Shown piece after piece: positions 51,170-60,882 of a stretch of DNA of 64,000 nt; position 1 is the stretch's first letter; the number at the start of each line of letters is the position of its first letter. The DNA comes from Microvirga alba. GTDB taxonomy: Bacteria; Pseudomonadota; Alphaproteobacteria; Rhizobiales; Beijerinckiaceae. The position numbers and the translations under genes were made by a program. The DNA lies in the NCBI RefSeq assembly GCF_015694465.1, contig NZ_JADQDO010000009.1, forward strand, positions 146,117 through 210,116. Reading direction: 5' to 3'. Below the pieces are notes generated by a model. The model had not been told where the DNA came from. It saw only the letters and a program-made list of their open reading frames with translations, and ran no database searches.

Positions 51170-52914
51170 ACCGCTTCGCCGCGCTCCTCGACCGCCTTGT
51201 CTATGAACCCCGCCGCAACGCCAAGCTTCGGCTGCTGGTCGATTACTTTCGTCATACACCAGATCCTGATCGCGGCTATGCGCTCGCTGCTCTCACCAAT
51301 GCGCTCATGTTCAAGGAGGCGAAGCCCGGCTTGATCCGCGGCCTCGTGGAGGAGCGGACCGATCCGGTTCTCTTTCGCATGTCGTACCACTATGTCGGCG
51401 ATCTCGCGGAGACGGCGGCGCTGATCTGGCCGACGCCTCGCGCGATCCCCTCCATCTCCAACTCCCCCCCGCAAGGGGGAGGAGAGCCCGCTGCGCCCGG
51501 TCTCGGCCACAACACTCCCATCCCGACGATCACCGAGGTGGTTGAGGCTCTCTCCACCACAGGCAAGAGCGACCTGCCCGCCCGGGTCGCCTCCTGGCTC
51601 GATGCGCTCGACGAAACCGGGCGATGGGCACTGTTGAAACTGATCACGCGCGAATTGCGCGTCGGCGTGTCGGCTCGGCTTGCGAAAACCGCTGTCGCGC
51701 AGCTTGGGCAGATCGAGCCCGACGAGATCGAGTTGATCTGGCACGGCCTCGAAGCGCCTTATGAAGACCTTTTCGCGTGGGTCGAGGGCCGGGCCGGAAG
51801 ACCTGAATCCGGCAATCCGGCCCCCTTTCGCCCGCCCATGCTGGCGCATCCGCTCGAGGATGAAGATATTGCGAAGCTCGAGGCTGCCGATTTCATCGGC
51901 GAATGGAAGTGGGACGGCATCCGTCTTCAAGCCGTCTCCGGAAAGGCGGCCGATGGGCGGCTGGTGCGACGCATCTATTCCCGCACCGGAGAGGATGTCT
52001 CCCGCGCCTTCCCCGACCTCCTGGACGCGCTCGAATTCGAAGCAGCCCTCGACGGCGAATTGCTGATCGTGCGCGACGGCCGCGTGCAGAGCTTCAACGT
52101 GTTGCAGCAGCGCCTGAACCGCAAAACCGTCACCGCGAAACTCATGACCGAGTTTCCCGCGCATCTTCGCGTCTACGACATTCTCACCGAGGGCGAGGAG
52201 GACCTGCGCGACCTGCCCTTCCTGGCGCGCCGCGAGCGGCTCGAAGCGTTCGTCGCCCGCTTAGGCGACCCGCGCATCGATCTCTCACCCATGGTCCCCT
52301 TCACCTCATGGGACGGGCTGGCCGCCGCGCGCTCCGACCCGGCTTCCATCGGCGCGGGTATCGATACGGACGCGATCGAAGGTTGCATGATCAAGCGGGC
52401 GGACAGCCCGTATCTCCCCGGTCGGCCGAAGGGCTACTGGTACAAATGGAAGCGCGATCCGTATCTCGTCGATGCCGTCATGATGTATGGCCAGCGCGGG
52501 CACGGGAAGCGATCCTCCTTCTACTCGGACTATACTTTCGGCGTCTGGCGCGACGGCCCGGACGGCGAGGAACTGGTACCGGTCGGCAAGGCTTATCATG
52601 GTTTCACGGACGAGGAATTGATGAAACTCGACCGCTATGTCCGCAACCATACGGTCAATCGTTTCGGGCCGGTGCGGGAAGTGGAGTACGGCAAGGATCG
52701 CGGCCTCGTGCTGGAAGTCGCATTCGAAGGATTGCAACGCTCGACCAGGCATAAATCCGGCGTCGCCATGCGGTTTCCCCGGATCAACCGCATTCGCTGG
52801 GACAAGCCTCCCGCGGAAGCGGACCGGATCGAGACCCTGGAAAAGATCCTCGCACGGGGCGAGAAGGAAATTCATCCGTTCAGGAGCCAGCAAACGGAGG
52901 GCCAGGAACCATGA
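51166..52914 (+). CDS. ATP-dependent DNA ligase of the ligase-associated damage response cluster
   Basis: A 582-residue ATP-dependent ligase. An N-terminal DNA-binding domain (about 1-210) is followed by the adenylation domain, with the nucleophilic lysine in EWKWDGIRLQ (KxDG), the motif III-like segment ALDGELLIV, motif IV EGCMIKRADSPY, motif V YWYKWKRD, and a C-terminal OB fold. Residues about 91-116 hold a Pro/Gly-rich stretch encoded in part by a palindromic repeat (51462-51481). The gene is coupled to the exonuclease upstream and the YjbQ gene downstream, both by four-base overlaps. Confidence 0.95.
   Translation: MNRFAALLDRLVYEPRRNAKLRLLVDYFRHTPDPDRGYALAALTNALMFKEAKPGLIRGLVEERTDPVLFRMSYHYVGDLAETAALIWPTPRAIPSISNSPPQGGGEPAAPGLGHNTPIPTITEVVEALSTTGKSDLPARVASWLDALDETGRWALLKLITRELRVGVSARLAKTAVAQLGQIEPDEIELIWHGLEAPYEDLFAWVEGRAGRPESGNPAPFRPPMLAHPLEDEDIAKLEAADFIGEWKWDGIRLQAVSGKAADGRLVRRIYSRTGEDVSRAFPDLLDALEFEAALDGELLIVRDGRVQSFNVLQQRLNRKTVTAKLMTEFPAHLRVYDILTEGEEDLRDLPFLARRERLEAFVARLGDPRIDLSPMVPFTSWDGLAAARSDPASIGAGIDTDAIEGCMIKRADSPYLPGRPKGYWYKWKRDPYLVDAVMMYGQRGHGKRSSFYSDYTFGVWRDGPDGEELVPVGKAYHGFTDEELMKLDRYVRNHTVNRFGPVREVEYGKDRGLVLEVAFEGLQRSTRHKSGVAMRFPRINRIRWDKPPAEADRIETLEKILARGEKEIHPFRSQQTEGQEP
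51462..51481. repeat. CTCCCCC/GGGGGAG palindrome inside the ligase gene
   Basis: CTCCCCC (51462-51468) and GGGGGAG (51475-51481) form a hairpin. Its right side GCAAGGGGGAG is identical over 11 bases to the terminal repeat of the element in the helicase gene, and its left flank TCCAACTCCCCC matches the intergenic copy at 32832. It encodes about residues 99-105 of the ligase in frame. Confidence 0.6.
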
Positions 52915-53369
52915 CGATGCTGTCCGTGGAAACCCTCACCGAGGGCAGCGTGACACAACAGGTGAACGGGCGGCTTGTCGTGGAAACGAAGGGACAAGGC
53001 TTTACCGAGATCACCGAGGCCGTTTCCCGCTGGGTCTTCAGCACCGGCATCCTGCACGGCCTCCTGACGGTGTATTGCCGGCATACCTCGGCTTCGCTCC
53101 TGATTCAGGAGAATGCGGACCCGGATGTCCGGCAGGACCTTCTCACCGCCTTCGACCGCCTGGCACCGCGGGACGCCGATTATATCCACACCCTCGAGGG
53201 ACCCGATGACATGCCCTCCCATGTCCGGACCATGCTGAGCGGCGTCAGCATCGGCATTCCGGTCATGGAGGGCCAGATGGTTCTCGGGACCTGGCAAGGG
53301 CTTTTTCTCGTCGAGCACCGGGATGCCCCGCATCGCCGCGAGATCATTTTTCATCTCATCGGAGCCTGA
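52911..53369 (+). CDS. YjbQ family protein
   Basis: A 152-residue YjbQ/UPF0047 protein. The family core is present: GFTEITEAVSRWV, CRHTSASLLIQENADPDVRQDL, and HTLEGPDDMPSHVRTMLSGVSIGIPVMEGQMVLGTWQGLFLVEHRD. The E. coli protein has weak thiamin-phosphate synthase activity, so it is sometimes called secondary thiamin-phosphate synthase; the true role is unclear. Its ATG overlaps the ligase stop by four bases, so it is translated from the repair operon. Confidence 0.94.
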   Translation: MTMLSVETLTEGSVTQQVNGRLVVETKGQGFTEITEAVSRWVFSTGILHGLLTVYCRHTSASLLIQENADPDVRQDLLTAFDRLAPRDADYIHTLEGPDDMPSHVRTMLSGVSIGIPVMEGQMVLGTWQGLFLVEHRDAPHRREIIFHLIGA

Positions 53370-53480
53370 GATGGCCATGCTCCTTACAGTTGCACGTAGA
53401 ATGTTCATGGCCCTCATCCCTCCCTTGCTATTTGATTAAGGATGCGGCTAAGGCTTTGGGGCTGCGTGGGAGAAGACCGA

Positions 53481-54152
53481 GTGCAAAGTCAAACCGCCAC
53501 GATCGTGATTGCCGACGACCATCCGTTGTTTCGCGGCGCTTTGAGGCAAGCCATCGCCTCCGTGATGCCGAAGGCGCGTGTGGTCGAGGCTAACGGCATG
53601 GACGAGCTGAACACCACGCTCGGCCAGGAACGGGACGTCGATCTCATCCTCCTCGACCTGACGATGCCGGGTGTTCAGGGCTTTTCCGGTCTCCTGTCGC
53701 TCAGGGCGCAGCATCCCGAGCTTCCGGTGGTCATCGTATCGGCCAACGAGGAGCCGACGGTCATCCGCCGCGCCATGGAATTCGGCGCTTCGGGCTTCAT
53801 TCCCAAATCGGTTGATATTGACAGCATCGGCGGCGCTATCGGCGCCGTTCTCGCAGGCGACACCTGGACCCCGCCGGACGTGGACCTCAGCGCCACCGAG
53901 GACAAGGAAACCGCCGATCTGGTACGCCGCCTGGGGACGCTCACCCCGCAGCAGGTCCGCGTTCTGACCATGCTCTCCGAGGGTCTGCTCAACAAGCAGA
54001 TCGCCTATGAGCTCAGCGTCTCCGAGGCGACCGTGAAAGCCCATGTCTCGGCCATTCTCGACAAGCTCGGCGTCGACAGCCGCACGCAGGCGGTGATCGC
54101 CGCCGCCAAGATCGGCGTGACCCAGCGCCCCTCCCCCGCCAGCGCCGATTAA
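53481..54152 (+). CDS. LuxR-family response regulator (CrbR/ErdR-like)
   Basis: A 223-residue NarL-type regulator. The receiver domain starts ATIVIADDHPLFRGALRQAI, with phospho-Asp59 in LILLDLTMPG and the KSV switch lysine region, followed by an output helix-turn-helix (about 154-198, LTPQQVRVLTMLSEGLLNKQIAYELSVSEATVKAHV). The sequence closely fits the regulators paired with CrbS-type hybrid kinases in carbon and acetate control. GTG 53481 is chosen because GGGAGAAG lies 8 bases upstream; the track-type ATG further upstream lacks one. No kinase gene is adjacent. Confidence 0.9.
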   Translation: MQSQTATIVIADDHPLFRGALRQAIASVMPKARVVEANGMDELNTTLGQERDVDLILLDLTMPGVQGFSGLLSLRAQHPELPVVIVSANEEPTVIRRAMEFGASGFIPKSVDIDSIGGAIGAVLAGDTWTPPDVDLSATEDKETADLVRRLGTLTPQQVRVLTMLSEGLLNKQIAYELSVSEATVKAHVSAILDKLGVDSRTQAVIAAAKIGVTQRPSPASAD

Positions 54153-55090
54153 AGCGCTTCTATAAACCGATCGATTCGCGACAGGGCCTGCTCCGACAGG
54201 GCGCTGTCGAAGCGAATGAAGACGTGGCAGCCGCCCGGCCAGACCGCGAGCTCGGCCTTGTTTCCGACCGACACCCATCGGGACGCCATGAACAGCGTAT
54301 CGTCGATCAGCAAGTCCCTCGTGCCAACGGAAAACAGCGCTGGCGGCAGGCCTGCCAAATCCGCGTAGAGCGGCGAGATGTCGGGGCTGCGCCGGTCGGC
54401 CTCGGGACCGCAGAAATTGTCGGTGAAAATGCGAATGTCGCGGGTGTTGAGGATCAGCTTCTCGCTGCCCCAGCGCGCCACGCTCGGCGTCATGGTGAGG
54501 TCGTAGCATCCGGCGAAGAGGTTCGCGCCCCGGAAGGGCTTGAGACCGTGCTTGTCGCGCAGGCGCAGGATGGTCACGGCGGACAGGTGAGCCCCTGCCG
54601 ATTCACCGCCGATGAACAGCCGCGAGGTTCCAAAACGGCTCTGGGCCTCCCGGACCAACCAGAGGGCCGCCGCCTCGCAATCATCTGGCGCGGCAGGATA
54701 CGGGTCCTCGGGGGCGACCCGGTATTCGACCGATACGACGGCAAGGCCGCAACGTTCGGCCAGGCGTTCGAGCCAGGGGTCCTGCTCGTCGGCCGTGCCG
54801 AAGGTCCAGCCGCCGCCATGGATATGGAAATAGACGCCGCGCGGATTGTCGGGCGCGATGATCCGCAAGGGAATCGGCCCGGCGGGGCCGTCGATGGTGA
54901 TAACTTTTGCCCGCGCGCTCGTCGGCATCAGCGGGAAGGGCCCCAAGCCTTGCCGGCGGCGCTCGCGCACAACAGCGGGCGGCACTGACCACTGATCCGG
55001 CAGGCTTGAGAGCTTCGCCACGATATCGACGTTTTGGGCGCGGATCTCATCGCTGATGGCGGACGGGTCGAAGAGTGCGGGGTCGATCAT
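54149..55090 (-). CDS. Alpha/beta hydrolase, hormone-sensitive lipase family esterase
   Basis: A 313-residue esterase. The oxyanion motif HGGGW (91-95) and nucleophile Ser164 in GGESAGAHL define the HSL group (family IV); the Asp is in GTRDLLIDDT and the His in PGGCHVF. It hydrolyses short acyl esters; the natural substrate is unknown. ATG 55090 is used since the longer open frame upstream overlaps the divergent neighbour. Its stop codon overlaps the stop of the convergent response regulator by three bases. Confidence 0.9.
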   Translation of the reverse strand: MIDPALFDPSAISDEIRAQNVDIVAKLSSLPDQWSVPPAVVRERRRQGLGPFPLMPTSARAKVITIDGPAGPIPLRIIAPDNPRGVYFHIHGGGWTFGTADEQDPWLERLAERCGLAVVSVEYRVAPEDPYPAAPDDCEAAALWLVREAQSRFGTSRLFIGGESAGAHLSAVTILRLRDKHGLKPFRGANLFAGCYDLTMTPSVARWGSEKLILNTRDIRIFTDNFCGPEADRRSPDISPLYADLAGLPPALFSVGTRDLLIDDTLFMASRWVSVGNKAELAVWPGGCHVFIRFDSALSEQALSRIDRFIEAL

Positions 55091-55190
55091 TCCAGACTCA
55101 ATATAGTTGCGTTCATCGTCGGCCCTTGCGATGAAGCACACGCAAACGCCAAGGTCCAGCCAACCCTTCGATAAGGACAAGGACGAGCTT

Positions 55191-55451
55191 ATGCCCAACA
55201 TGAACCGGTTTCTCGGTGGATCGCCTGGCTCGGTTCTCGCCAAGCTGATCTTCCTGTCTCTTCTTGTCGGGGCCTTCATGGCCTTTCTCGGCCTGACGCC
55301 CTTCGGGCTCGTCGAGGGCATCTTCAATTGGGTCCGCTCCCTCTTGAACCTCAGCCTGGAGACGGTGAAGCAGGTCGGCCTCTGGGTCGTCTATGGCGCG
55401 ATCATCGTCGTCCCGCTTTGGCTGCTCACCCGCCTTTTGGGCCAACGGTAG
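55191..55451 (+). CDS. DUF6460 small membrane protein
   Basis: An 86-residue protein with two hydrophobic helices (LAKLIFLSLLVGAFMAFLGL and VVYGAIIVVPLWLLTRLLG) separated by an amphipathic stretch. The opening MNRFLGGSPGSVLAKL is the hallmark of this Hyphomicrobiales-specific family. Function unknown. ATG 55191 is preceded by GGACGAG. It lies 11 bases before the MATE gene, so the two are probably co-transcribed. Confidence 0.82.
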   Translation: MPNMNRFLGGSPGSVLAKLIFLSLLVGAFMAFLGLTPFGLVEGIFNWVRSLLNLSLETVKQVGLWVVYGAIIVVPLWLLTRLLGQR

Positions 55452-55462
55452 AAATATTCGAC

Positions 55463-56800
55463 ATGCACGGCTCCAACCCGCTCCGCAGGATCGAGATTAC
55501 CCATCGGCGCATGCTGATGTTGGCCCTGCCGATGACCCTGTCCCACGTGACGACACCGCTGCTCGGCCTTGTCGATGCGACGGTGATCGGGCGGCTCGGA
55601 GAAGCGCATCTGCTCGGCGCGGTGGCGCTCGGAGCCGTGATTTTCGACTTCGTGTTCTGGAGTTTCGGATCGCTGCGCATGGCGACCGCTGGCCTGACCG
55701 CGCAGGCGACCGGGGCGGGTGACGCTCATCAGGTCGATTGCACGCTGTCCCGCGCCCTCCTTGTCGCGGTCGTGACCGGCCTTCTGCTGGTTCTGCTGCA
55801 ATGGCCGATCGCGCGCTTTGCCTTCCCCTTGGTCGGCGCAAGCGAGGCGGTCACGGGGGCTTTGTCCACCTACTTCTTCCTGCGCATCTGGTCTGCGCCG
55901 TTCGCGCTCGCCAATTACGTCATCCTCGGCTCGACCCTCGGGCGGGGCCGCACGGATCTCGGCCTGTTTTTGCAGGTTGCGATCAATCTGGCCAACATCG
56001 CGCTGACAGCGACGCTCGTTCTGGTCTTCGACTATGGCGTCGCGGGAGCGGCCATCGGCACAGCGATCTCGGAAGTGATCGGCGTCGGCCTCGGCATCGT
56101 GGTGCTGCGCCGGCTCGGCTCGAACCCTTTCGCGGTCACGCTGAAGGAGGTTCTCAACCGCCCGGCGATGATCCAGACCATGGCGGTCAACCGCGACATC
56201 ATGATACGCAACGTGGCGCTGATCCTCGTCTTCGCAATTTTCAGCGCGCTGGGCGCCCGCTCCGGCGACGTGACGCTCGCCGCGAACGCGGTGCTCTACA
56301 ACATGTTCTTGATCGGCGGCTATTTCCTCGACGGGTTCGCGACAGCGGCGGAGACCCTCTGCGGTCAGAGCGTCGGCGCACGCGACGAGCGCGGTTTTCG
56401 CCGCTCCATCTCCTTGAGCCTCGGTTGGAGCGTCGGCTTCGGCCTTGCCGTCACCGTGCTCTTCCTCATCGGCGGCGGGCCCTTTATCGATTTCGTAACG
56501 ACCAACCCGGAGGTCCGCGTCTATGCGCGCGACTATCTCGTCTACGCCGCCCTGGCGCCCGTGGTCGGAGCTGTCGCCTTCGCCTTCGACGGCATCTATA
56601 CCGGTGCAACCTGGACAAAGGCCATGCGCGATCTCATGCTGATCGCGTTTGCGGCATTCACGCTGATCCTTTTCGCGGCCAGCGGCCTCGGCAACGCCGC
56701 CTTGTGGACGGCGATGCTGGTGTTTCTGGGCACGCGAGGCATCGGCCAAGCAGTTCTTTGCGCGCGGCTGACGCGGCGGACTTTTCCCGTCGCTTCCTAA
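55463..56800 (+). CDS. MATE family efflux transporter
   Basis: A 445-residue transporter with about 12 helices in two halves. Typical segments: [28 protein letters not shown] (helix 1), and the second half opening [39 protein letters not shown]. It fits the DinF-like branch. Members expel drugs or organic cations using Na+ or H+. It begins at ATG 55463; the earlier frame overlaps the DUF6460 gene. Its stop shares bases with the convergent pyrD stop. Confidence 0.92.
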   Translation: MHGSNPLRRIEITHRRMLMLALPMTLSHVTTPLLGLVDATVIGRLGEAHLLGAVALGAVIFDFVFWSFGSLRMATAGLTAQATGAGDAHQVDCTLSRALLVAVVTGLLLVLLQWPIARFAFPLVGASEAVTGALSTYFFLRIWSAPFALANYVILGSTLGRGRTDLGLFLQVAINLANIALTATLVLVFDYGVAGAAIGTAISEVIGVGLGIVVLRRLGSNPFAVTLKEVLNRPAMIQTMAVNRDIMIRNVALILVFAIFSALGARSGDVTLAANAVLYNMFLIGGYFLDGFATAAETLCGQSVGARDERGFRRSISLSLGWSVGFGLAVTVLFLIGGGPFIDFVTTNPEVRVYARDYLVYAALAPVVGAVAFAFDGIYTGATWTKAMRDLMLIAFAAFTLILFAASGLGNAALWTAMLVFLGTRGIGQAVLCARLTRRTFPVAS

Positions 56801-57882
56801 AACCGCCCCTGCGCGATGGCTGCGGCGTCACGTCCCACGGCCTTCGCAAGCGTGGTTCCCTCGCGTTCCAGAATGCGCAGCAAACCGCTCTTGATGTCGT
56901 TGACCAGACCGGGCCCCTTGTAGACCATGGCGGAATAAAGCTGCACCAGGTTGGCGCCGGCCCGGATCTTCGCCCACGCGGCTTCCGCTGAATCGACGCC
57001 GCCGACACCGATGAGTGGAATCTTGCGCTCCACGCGCAGGAAAGTCTCGGCGAGGATCTTGGTGGAGGGCACGAACAGCGGCTTTCCGGACAGTCCGCCA
57101 GTCTCCGCAGCGAGTGTCTTTTCCTTCAAGCTTTCCGGCCGCGCGACCGTCGTGTTGGAAACGGTCAATCCGTCGATGCCGCGTTTCAAGGCGGTCGCCA
57201 CGATGGCATCGAGCGTTTCAAGCGAAATGTCGGGAGCGATCTTCAAAAGGATGATCGTTCTCGCGCGTCCCTGATCGGCCTTGTCGCGCGCCTCGATGCA
57301 GCGGCCCAATAGATCGTCGAGGAAAGCCTCGCCTTGCAGATCGCGCAGGCCCGGCGTGTTCGGCGAGGACACGTTGATGGTGAGGAAATCGACCAGCCCG
57401 CAAAGCTGCTCGATGCACAGGGCATAGTCGCCAACGCGATCCGCCGAGTCCTTGTTGGCTCCGATATTGACGCCGACGATTCCGGGGCGGCCCCGGCGCT
57501 GAAGAAGACGCTGCCGCGCGGCATCGAGGCCTTCGCTGTTGAGACCGAAGCGATTGATGATCGCCTCATCCCGCGTCAGCCGGAAAAGACGCGGGCGCGG
57601 ATTTCCCGGCTGCGGTTTCGGCACTACGCCGCCCAGTTCGACGAAGCCGAAGCCGAGCGACAGGAGTTGATCGGGCACCTCGCATTGCTTGTCGAGACCT
57701 GCCGCGAGACCGACGGGGTTCGGGAAATGCCGACCGAAGCAATCGACCGCAAGGCGGCCATCGTCCTTCGGCGGAGCGCTCACCGGCAAAAGCGACAGCC
57801 CCTTGATCGTCAACTGATGCGCCGTCTCGGGATCGAGCGCGTGCAGGACGGACTTCGCCAGCGGGAATAGGTTGCCGATCAT
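56797..57882 (-). CDS. pyrD: Quinone-dependent dihydroorotate dehydrogenase
   Basis: A 361-residue class 2 (membrane-bound) PyrD. After a hydrophobic N-terminal helix that docks to the membrane come [14 protein letters not shown], the FMN segment [24 protein letters not shown], and the catalytic serine region [16 protein letters not shown] (about 169-184). [36 protein letters not shown] binds the FMN phosphate. It oxidises dihydroorotate to orotate with ubiquinone in pyrimidine synthesis. The start overlaps the DUF952 stop by four bases. Confidence 0.97.
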   Translation of the reverse strand: MIGNLFPLAKSVLHALDPETAHQLTIKGLSLLPVSAPPKDDGRLAVDCFGRHFPNPVGLAAGLDKQCEVPDQLLSLGFGFVELGGVVPKPQPGNPRPRLFRLTRDEAIINRFGLNSEGLDAARQRLLQRRGRPGIVGVNIGANKDSADRVGDYALCIEQLCGLVDFLTINVSSPNTPGLRDLQGEAFLDDLLGRCIEARDKADQGRARTIILLKIAPDISLETLDAIVATALKRGIDGLTVSNTTVARPESLKEKTLAAETGGLSGKPLFVPSTKILAETFLRVERKIPLIGVGGVDSAEAAWAKIRAGANLVQLYSAMVYKGPGLVNDIKSGLLRILEREGTTLAKAVGRDAAAIAQGRF

Positions 57883-58223
57883 GGCGCAAGCTCCGGAAAA
57901 GTATGACGACCGTCAGCCCCGAGGGGAAGCGGTTTCACCCACAGCACAGCGGCGAGGGAAAGCGTTCCATAGAGATGCGGAAACAGATCTCCGCCCCGGG
58001 ACGCCTCGTATCGCAGCGCGTCTCCAAGCATGTCGGCGTCAATCGCGATCAAGAGGAGCCGATCCTGACGGGCAAAATGTCGCGCGGCAGTTTCATGCAC
58101 CTGTTTTCCCGTTGAAAAATGGAGGTACCCATCTTGAATATCGATGGGTGCTCCAGCAAAGACACCGCTCGTTTCAGCGTCCCGCCACAGGGTTTCAGGG
58201 CAGATTTTGTAGATAATTTGCAT
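57879..58223 (-). CDS. DUF952 domain-containing protein
   Basis: A 114-residue DUF952 protein. Recognisable pieces are [43 protein letters not shown] and [21 protein letters not shown], with the conserved DGYLHFST. Similar proteins have a glutathione-S-transferase- or nucleotidyl-transferase-like fold but no assigned job. In many alphaproteobacteria this gene precedes pyrD, as here with a four-base overlap. Confidence 0.9.
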   Translation of the reverse strand: MQIIYKICPETLWRDAETSGVFAGAPIDIQDGYLHFSTGKQVHETAARHFARQDRLLLIAIDADMLGDALRYEASRGGDLFPHLYGTLSLAAVLWVKPLPLGADGRHTFPELAP

Positions 58224-58356
58224 AGCCAGGCTGAGTAGACGGGTGTTTGGCGGGGAGCAACAGGAATATGGGCGTGTTGTCGCGGCAAATGAGAGCGCTT
58301 GCCGGAGTCATAGAACAACCTTAATTCCTAGTCATAGTTTCGGTTTCAGGACGTTT

Positions 58357-58371
58357 TTCGCATCCTGCGAA
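58357..58371. promoter_or_regulatory. Inverted repeat at the start of the S24 repressor gene
   Basis: TTCGCA (58357-58362) and TGCGAA (58366-58371) flank a 3-base centre, ending 10 bases before the ATG and overlapping the ribosome site. Such a position suits an autoregulatory operator or an mRNA hairpin. Confidence 0.4.
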
Positions 58372-58381
58372 GGTTCATAAC

Positions 58382-59014
58382 ATGTTGTCTCACGACCGCG
58401 TTTGGGCTGCTATCGATGCATTAGCCGCACGCCACGGCATGACCGCATCGGGGCTGGCTCGCAAGGCCGGTCTCGACGCGACGAGCTTCAACAAATCGAA
58501 GCGTACAAGTCCCGAGGGCCGGGATCGCTGGCCCTCGACGGAATCGATCGCCAAGATTTTGCGTGCCACCGGCGCGACGCTTGAGGATTTCCTGCGCCTC
58601 GTCGAGCCATCGGGATCGCTGCGCCGCTCCATGATCCCCCTCATCGGCCTCGCCCAGGCGGGGTCGGGCAAGCTCTTCAATGAGGAGGGATTACCCGCCG
58701 AGGGACCGGGCTGGGACGAGATCGATTTTCCCGATTTCGGCCAGGAGAAGGTGTTCGCGCTTGAAGTTTCCGGGGATTCCATGGCCCCGCTTTATCGCGA
58801 CGGCGAAATCCTCATCGTGTCGCCGACTGCGAGTATGCGCAAAGGCGACCGTGTGGTGGTCCGCACCACGGGTGGGGAGGTCATGGCCAAGGAGCTGAAG
58901 CGCCGGTCGGCCAAGACCTTGGAACTCGCATCCCTCAACAAGGACCACGAGGATCGGACGATCCCCGCGGAAGAGGTCTCGTGGGTCGCCAGAGTGATGT
59001 GGGCGCGCCAGTAG
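58382..59014 (+). CDS. XRE/S24 (LexA-like) transcriptional repressor
   Basis: A 210-residue protein: an N-terminal helix-turn-helix (HGMTASGLARKAGLDATSFNKSKR) and a C-terminal S24 peptidase-like domain. Catalytic Ser133 (EVSGDSMAPLYRDGE) and Lys170 (GEVMAKELKRR) are both present, and an Ala93-Gly94 pair in GLAQAGSG sits where self-cleavage sites occur. This is the pattern of cI/LexA-type repressors that cut themselves when RecA is activated. No phage genes are near; homologues of this length occur as single chromosomal genes in Hyphomicrobiales. Confidence 0.88.
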   Translation: MLSHDRVWAAIDALAARHGMTASGLARKAGLDATSFNKSKRTSPEGRDRWPSTESIAKILRATGATLEDFLRLVEPSGSLRRSMIPLIGLAQAGSGKLFNEEGLPAEGPGWDEIDFPDFGQEKVFALEVSGDSMAPLYRDGEILIVSPTASMRKGDRVVVRTTGGEVMAKELKRRSAKTLELASLNKDHEDRTIPAEEVSWVARVMWARQ

Positions 59015-59016
59015 AT

Positions 59017-60750
59017 TTACGCCGCGCGCCCGGTCTCTCTCGCTTTCAGGAACGCCTCGTGCTCCTGCACGAGCCTGCCTGACAGCGCCTTTTCGATCAG
59101 CGCCCGGGTCTCCTTCACGCCGTAGAGCGCTGCGAAGGAGCCAAAGCGCGGCCCGCGTTGTTCGCCCAGCAGCACCTGATAGATCGTATTGAACCACTCG
59201 ATCGAGACGCCCGGACGCTCAGGCGTCGCGCCCTTCGCCTTGAAGTCCTGATAGCGCGGCTCAGCGCGGCCGACATTGTAGATCTCGTCCTGGATCGCCT
59301 CTGCCGTCGCCGGGCGATCATCCGCTTCGAAGGAGGCCAGCACCTCCTCCAAGCGGCGCAAGGACGCGGCCTCCACCTCATCCGGCAAGCGATAGGTCTT
59401 CTGCGGCTTCACGAAGTCTTCGAAGTAACGCACCGCGCGCTTCACGAGACTGTCGAGGCGCGGATGCGTCTCCGGCGAAACGCCCGGCGCATAGCGGCGG
59501 ATGAAGCCCCACAGCACAGCCGGATCTTCCGAATTCGCCACCGCGACAAGGTTGAGCAGCATGGAGAACGAAATCGTCGTCCCGGGCTGATTGGCCCCGC
59601 TCGACGACACCAGTTCCGGCGCGGGCGGATGGCCCGCATGCAGATGCCAGACCGGGTTGATGAGACGCGCCTTGATGTCCTGCGCCGGATATTTCTCGAG
59701 GAAGGTGAGATAATCGTCGACCTGCCGCGGGATCACGTCGAAATGCAGCTTCTTTGCCTCGCGCGGCTTGTTGTACATGAACAGCGCGAGACTGTCGGAG
59801 GTGCCGTAGTTCAACCACTCGTCGATGGTGAGGCCGTTGCCCTTCGACTTCGAGATCTTCTGACCCTTCTCATCGAGGAAGAGCTCGTAATTGAAACCTT
59901 CCGGCGGCAACCCGCCAAGCGCCTTGGCGATTTCACCGGACAGCTTCACGCTGTCGATCAGATCCTTGCCCGCCATTTCGTAATCGACCCCGAGCGCGAC
60001 CCAGCGCATGGCCCAGTCGGGCTTCCATTGCAGCTTCGCATGGCCGCCCGTGACCGGCGTCTCAAAACGCTCGCCGGTTTCCGGATCGCGCCAGACGATG
60101 GTGCCGGCGTCGAGCTTGCGCTCGTCGATCGGCACCTGCATCACGATGCCGGTCTTCGGGTGGATCGGCAGGAACGGCGAGTAGGATTGCTGGCGCTCCT
60201 CGCGCAGCGAAGGCAGCATGATGGCCATCACCGCGTCGTAACGCTCGAGCACCGTTAGCAGCGCCTTATCGAAGAGCCCTGACTTGTAGCACTCGGTCGC
60301 CGACTTGAACTCGTAGTCGAAGCCGAAGGCGTCGAGGAATTCGCGCAGGCGTGCATTGTTGTGGTGAGCGAAGCTTTCGTATTTGCCGAACGGATCCGGC
60401 ACCTGCGTGAGAGCCTTGCCAAGAGCGGAGGTCAGGAGTTCCTTGTTCGGAACGTTGTCCGGCACTTTACGCAGGCCGTCCATGTCGTCCGAGAAGGCGA
60501 AAAGCCGGGTCGGAATGGTGTCGCCGGTCAGAACGCGGAAGGCATGCCGCACCATGCTCGTGCGCGCCACCTCGCCGAAGGTGCCGATATGCGGCAATCC
60601 CGAGGGACCGTAGCCGGTCTCGAACAACGCCTCTTTCTTCCCCGTCCGTTTCAGCCGCTCGACAAGCTTGCGCGCCTCCTCGAAAGGCCAGGCGGTGGCG
60701 GTTTGGGCAGCTTCGATGAGGGCGGGGTCGAGGGACAGCTTTTGGGACAT
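59017..60750 (-). CDS. lysS: Lysyl-tRNA synthetase, class I
   Basis: A 577-residue class I LysRS, the archaeal-type enzyme used by many alphaproteobacteria instead of class II. The HIGH motif is PHIGTFGE (53-60) and the KMSKS motif is KISKSKGNG (about 297-305). [26 protein letters not shown] and the C-terminal helical anticodon domain fit well. ATG 60750 starts MSQKLSLDP; the frame upstream is not coding-like. It ends two bases after the convergent repressor gene ends. Confidence 0.95.
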   Translation of the reverse strand: MSQKLSLDPALIEAAQTATAWPFEEARKLVERLKRTGKKEALFETGYGPSGLPHIGTFGEVARTSMVRHAFRVLTGDTIPTRLFAFSDDMDGLRKVPDNVPNKELLTSALGKALTQVPDPFGKYESFAHHNNARLREFLDAFGFDYEFKSATECYKSGLFDKALLTVLERYDAVMAIMLPSLREERQQSYSPFLPIHPKTGIVMQVPIDERKLDAGTIVWRDPETGERFETPVTGGHAKLQWKPDWAMRWVALGVDYEMAGKDLIDSVKLSGEIAKALGGLPPEGFNYELFLDEKGQKISKSKGNGLTIDEWLNYGTSDSLALFMYNKPREAKKLHFDVIPRQVDDYLTFLEKYPAQDIKARLINPVWHLHAGHPPAPELVSSSGANQPGTTISFSMLLNLVAVANSEDPAVLWGFIRRYAPGVSPETHPRLDSLVKRAVRYFEDFVKPQKTYRLPDEVEAASLRRLEEVLASFEADDRPATAEAIQDEIYNVGRAEPRYQDFKAKGATPERPGVSIEWFNTIYQVLLGEQRGPRFGSFAALYGVKETRALIEKALSGRLVQEHEAFLKARETGRAA

Positions 60751-60783
60751 GAGACCAGACAGGTTAGGGAAGCGCGGCACACT

Positions 60784-60836
60784 AAAGCATGATCCGGCAA
60801 AGGGGAATCCGGTTTTCCAACAAGATCGTGTCCAAA
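60784..60836. repeat. Hyphomicrobiales intergenic palindromic repeat
   Basis: The stretch beginning AAAGCATGATCCGGCAAAGG, with GAATCCGGTTTTCC and AAGATCGTG further on, is a variant of a repeat that is common between genes of Hyphomicrobiales (GCATGATCC...AACCGGTTTTCC...GATCATGC form). It lies between lysS and the solute-binding protein gene. Confidence 0.65.
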
Positions 60837-60882
60837 CGAGGCAATCGGGCGGATGCAATGCCGCAGCTTGCAACCTTTCCAC

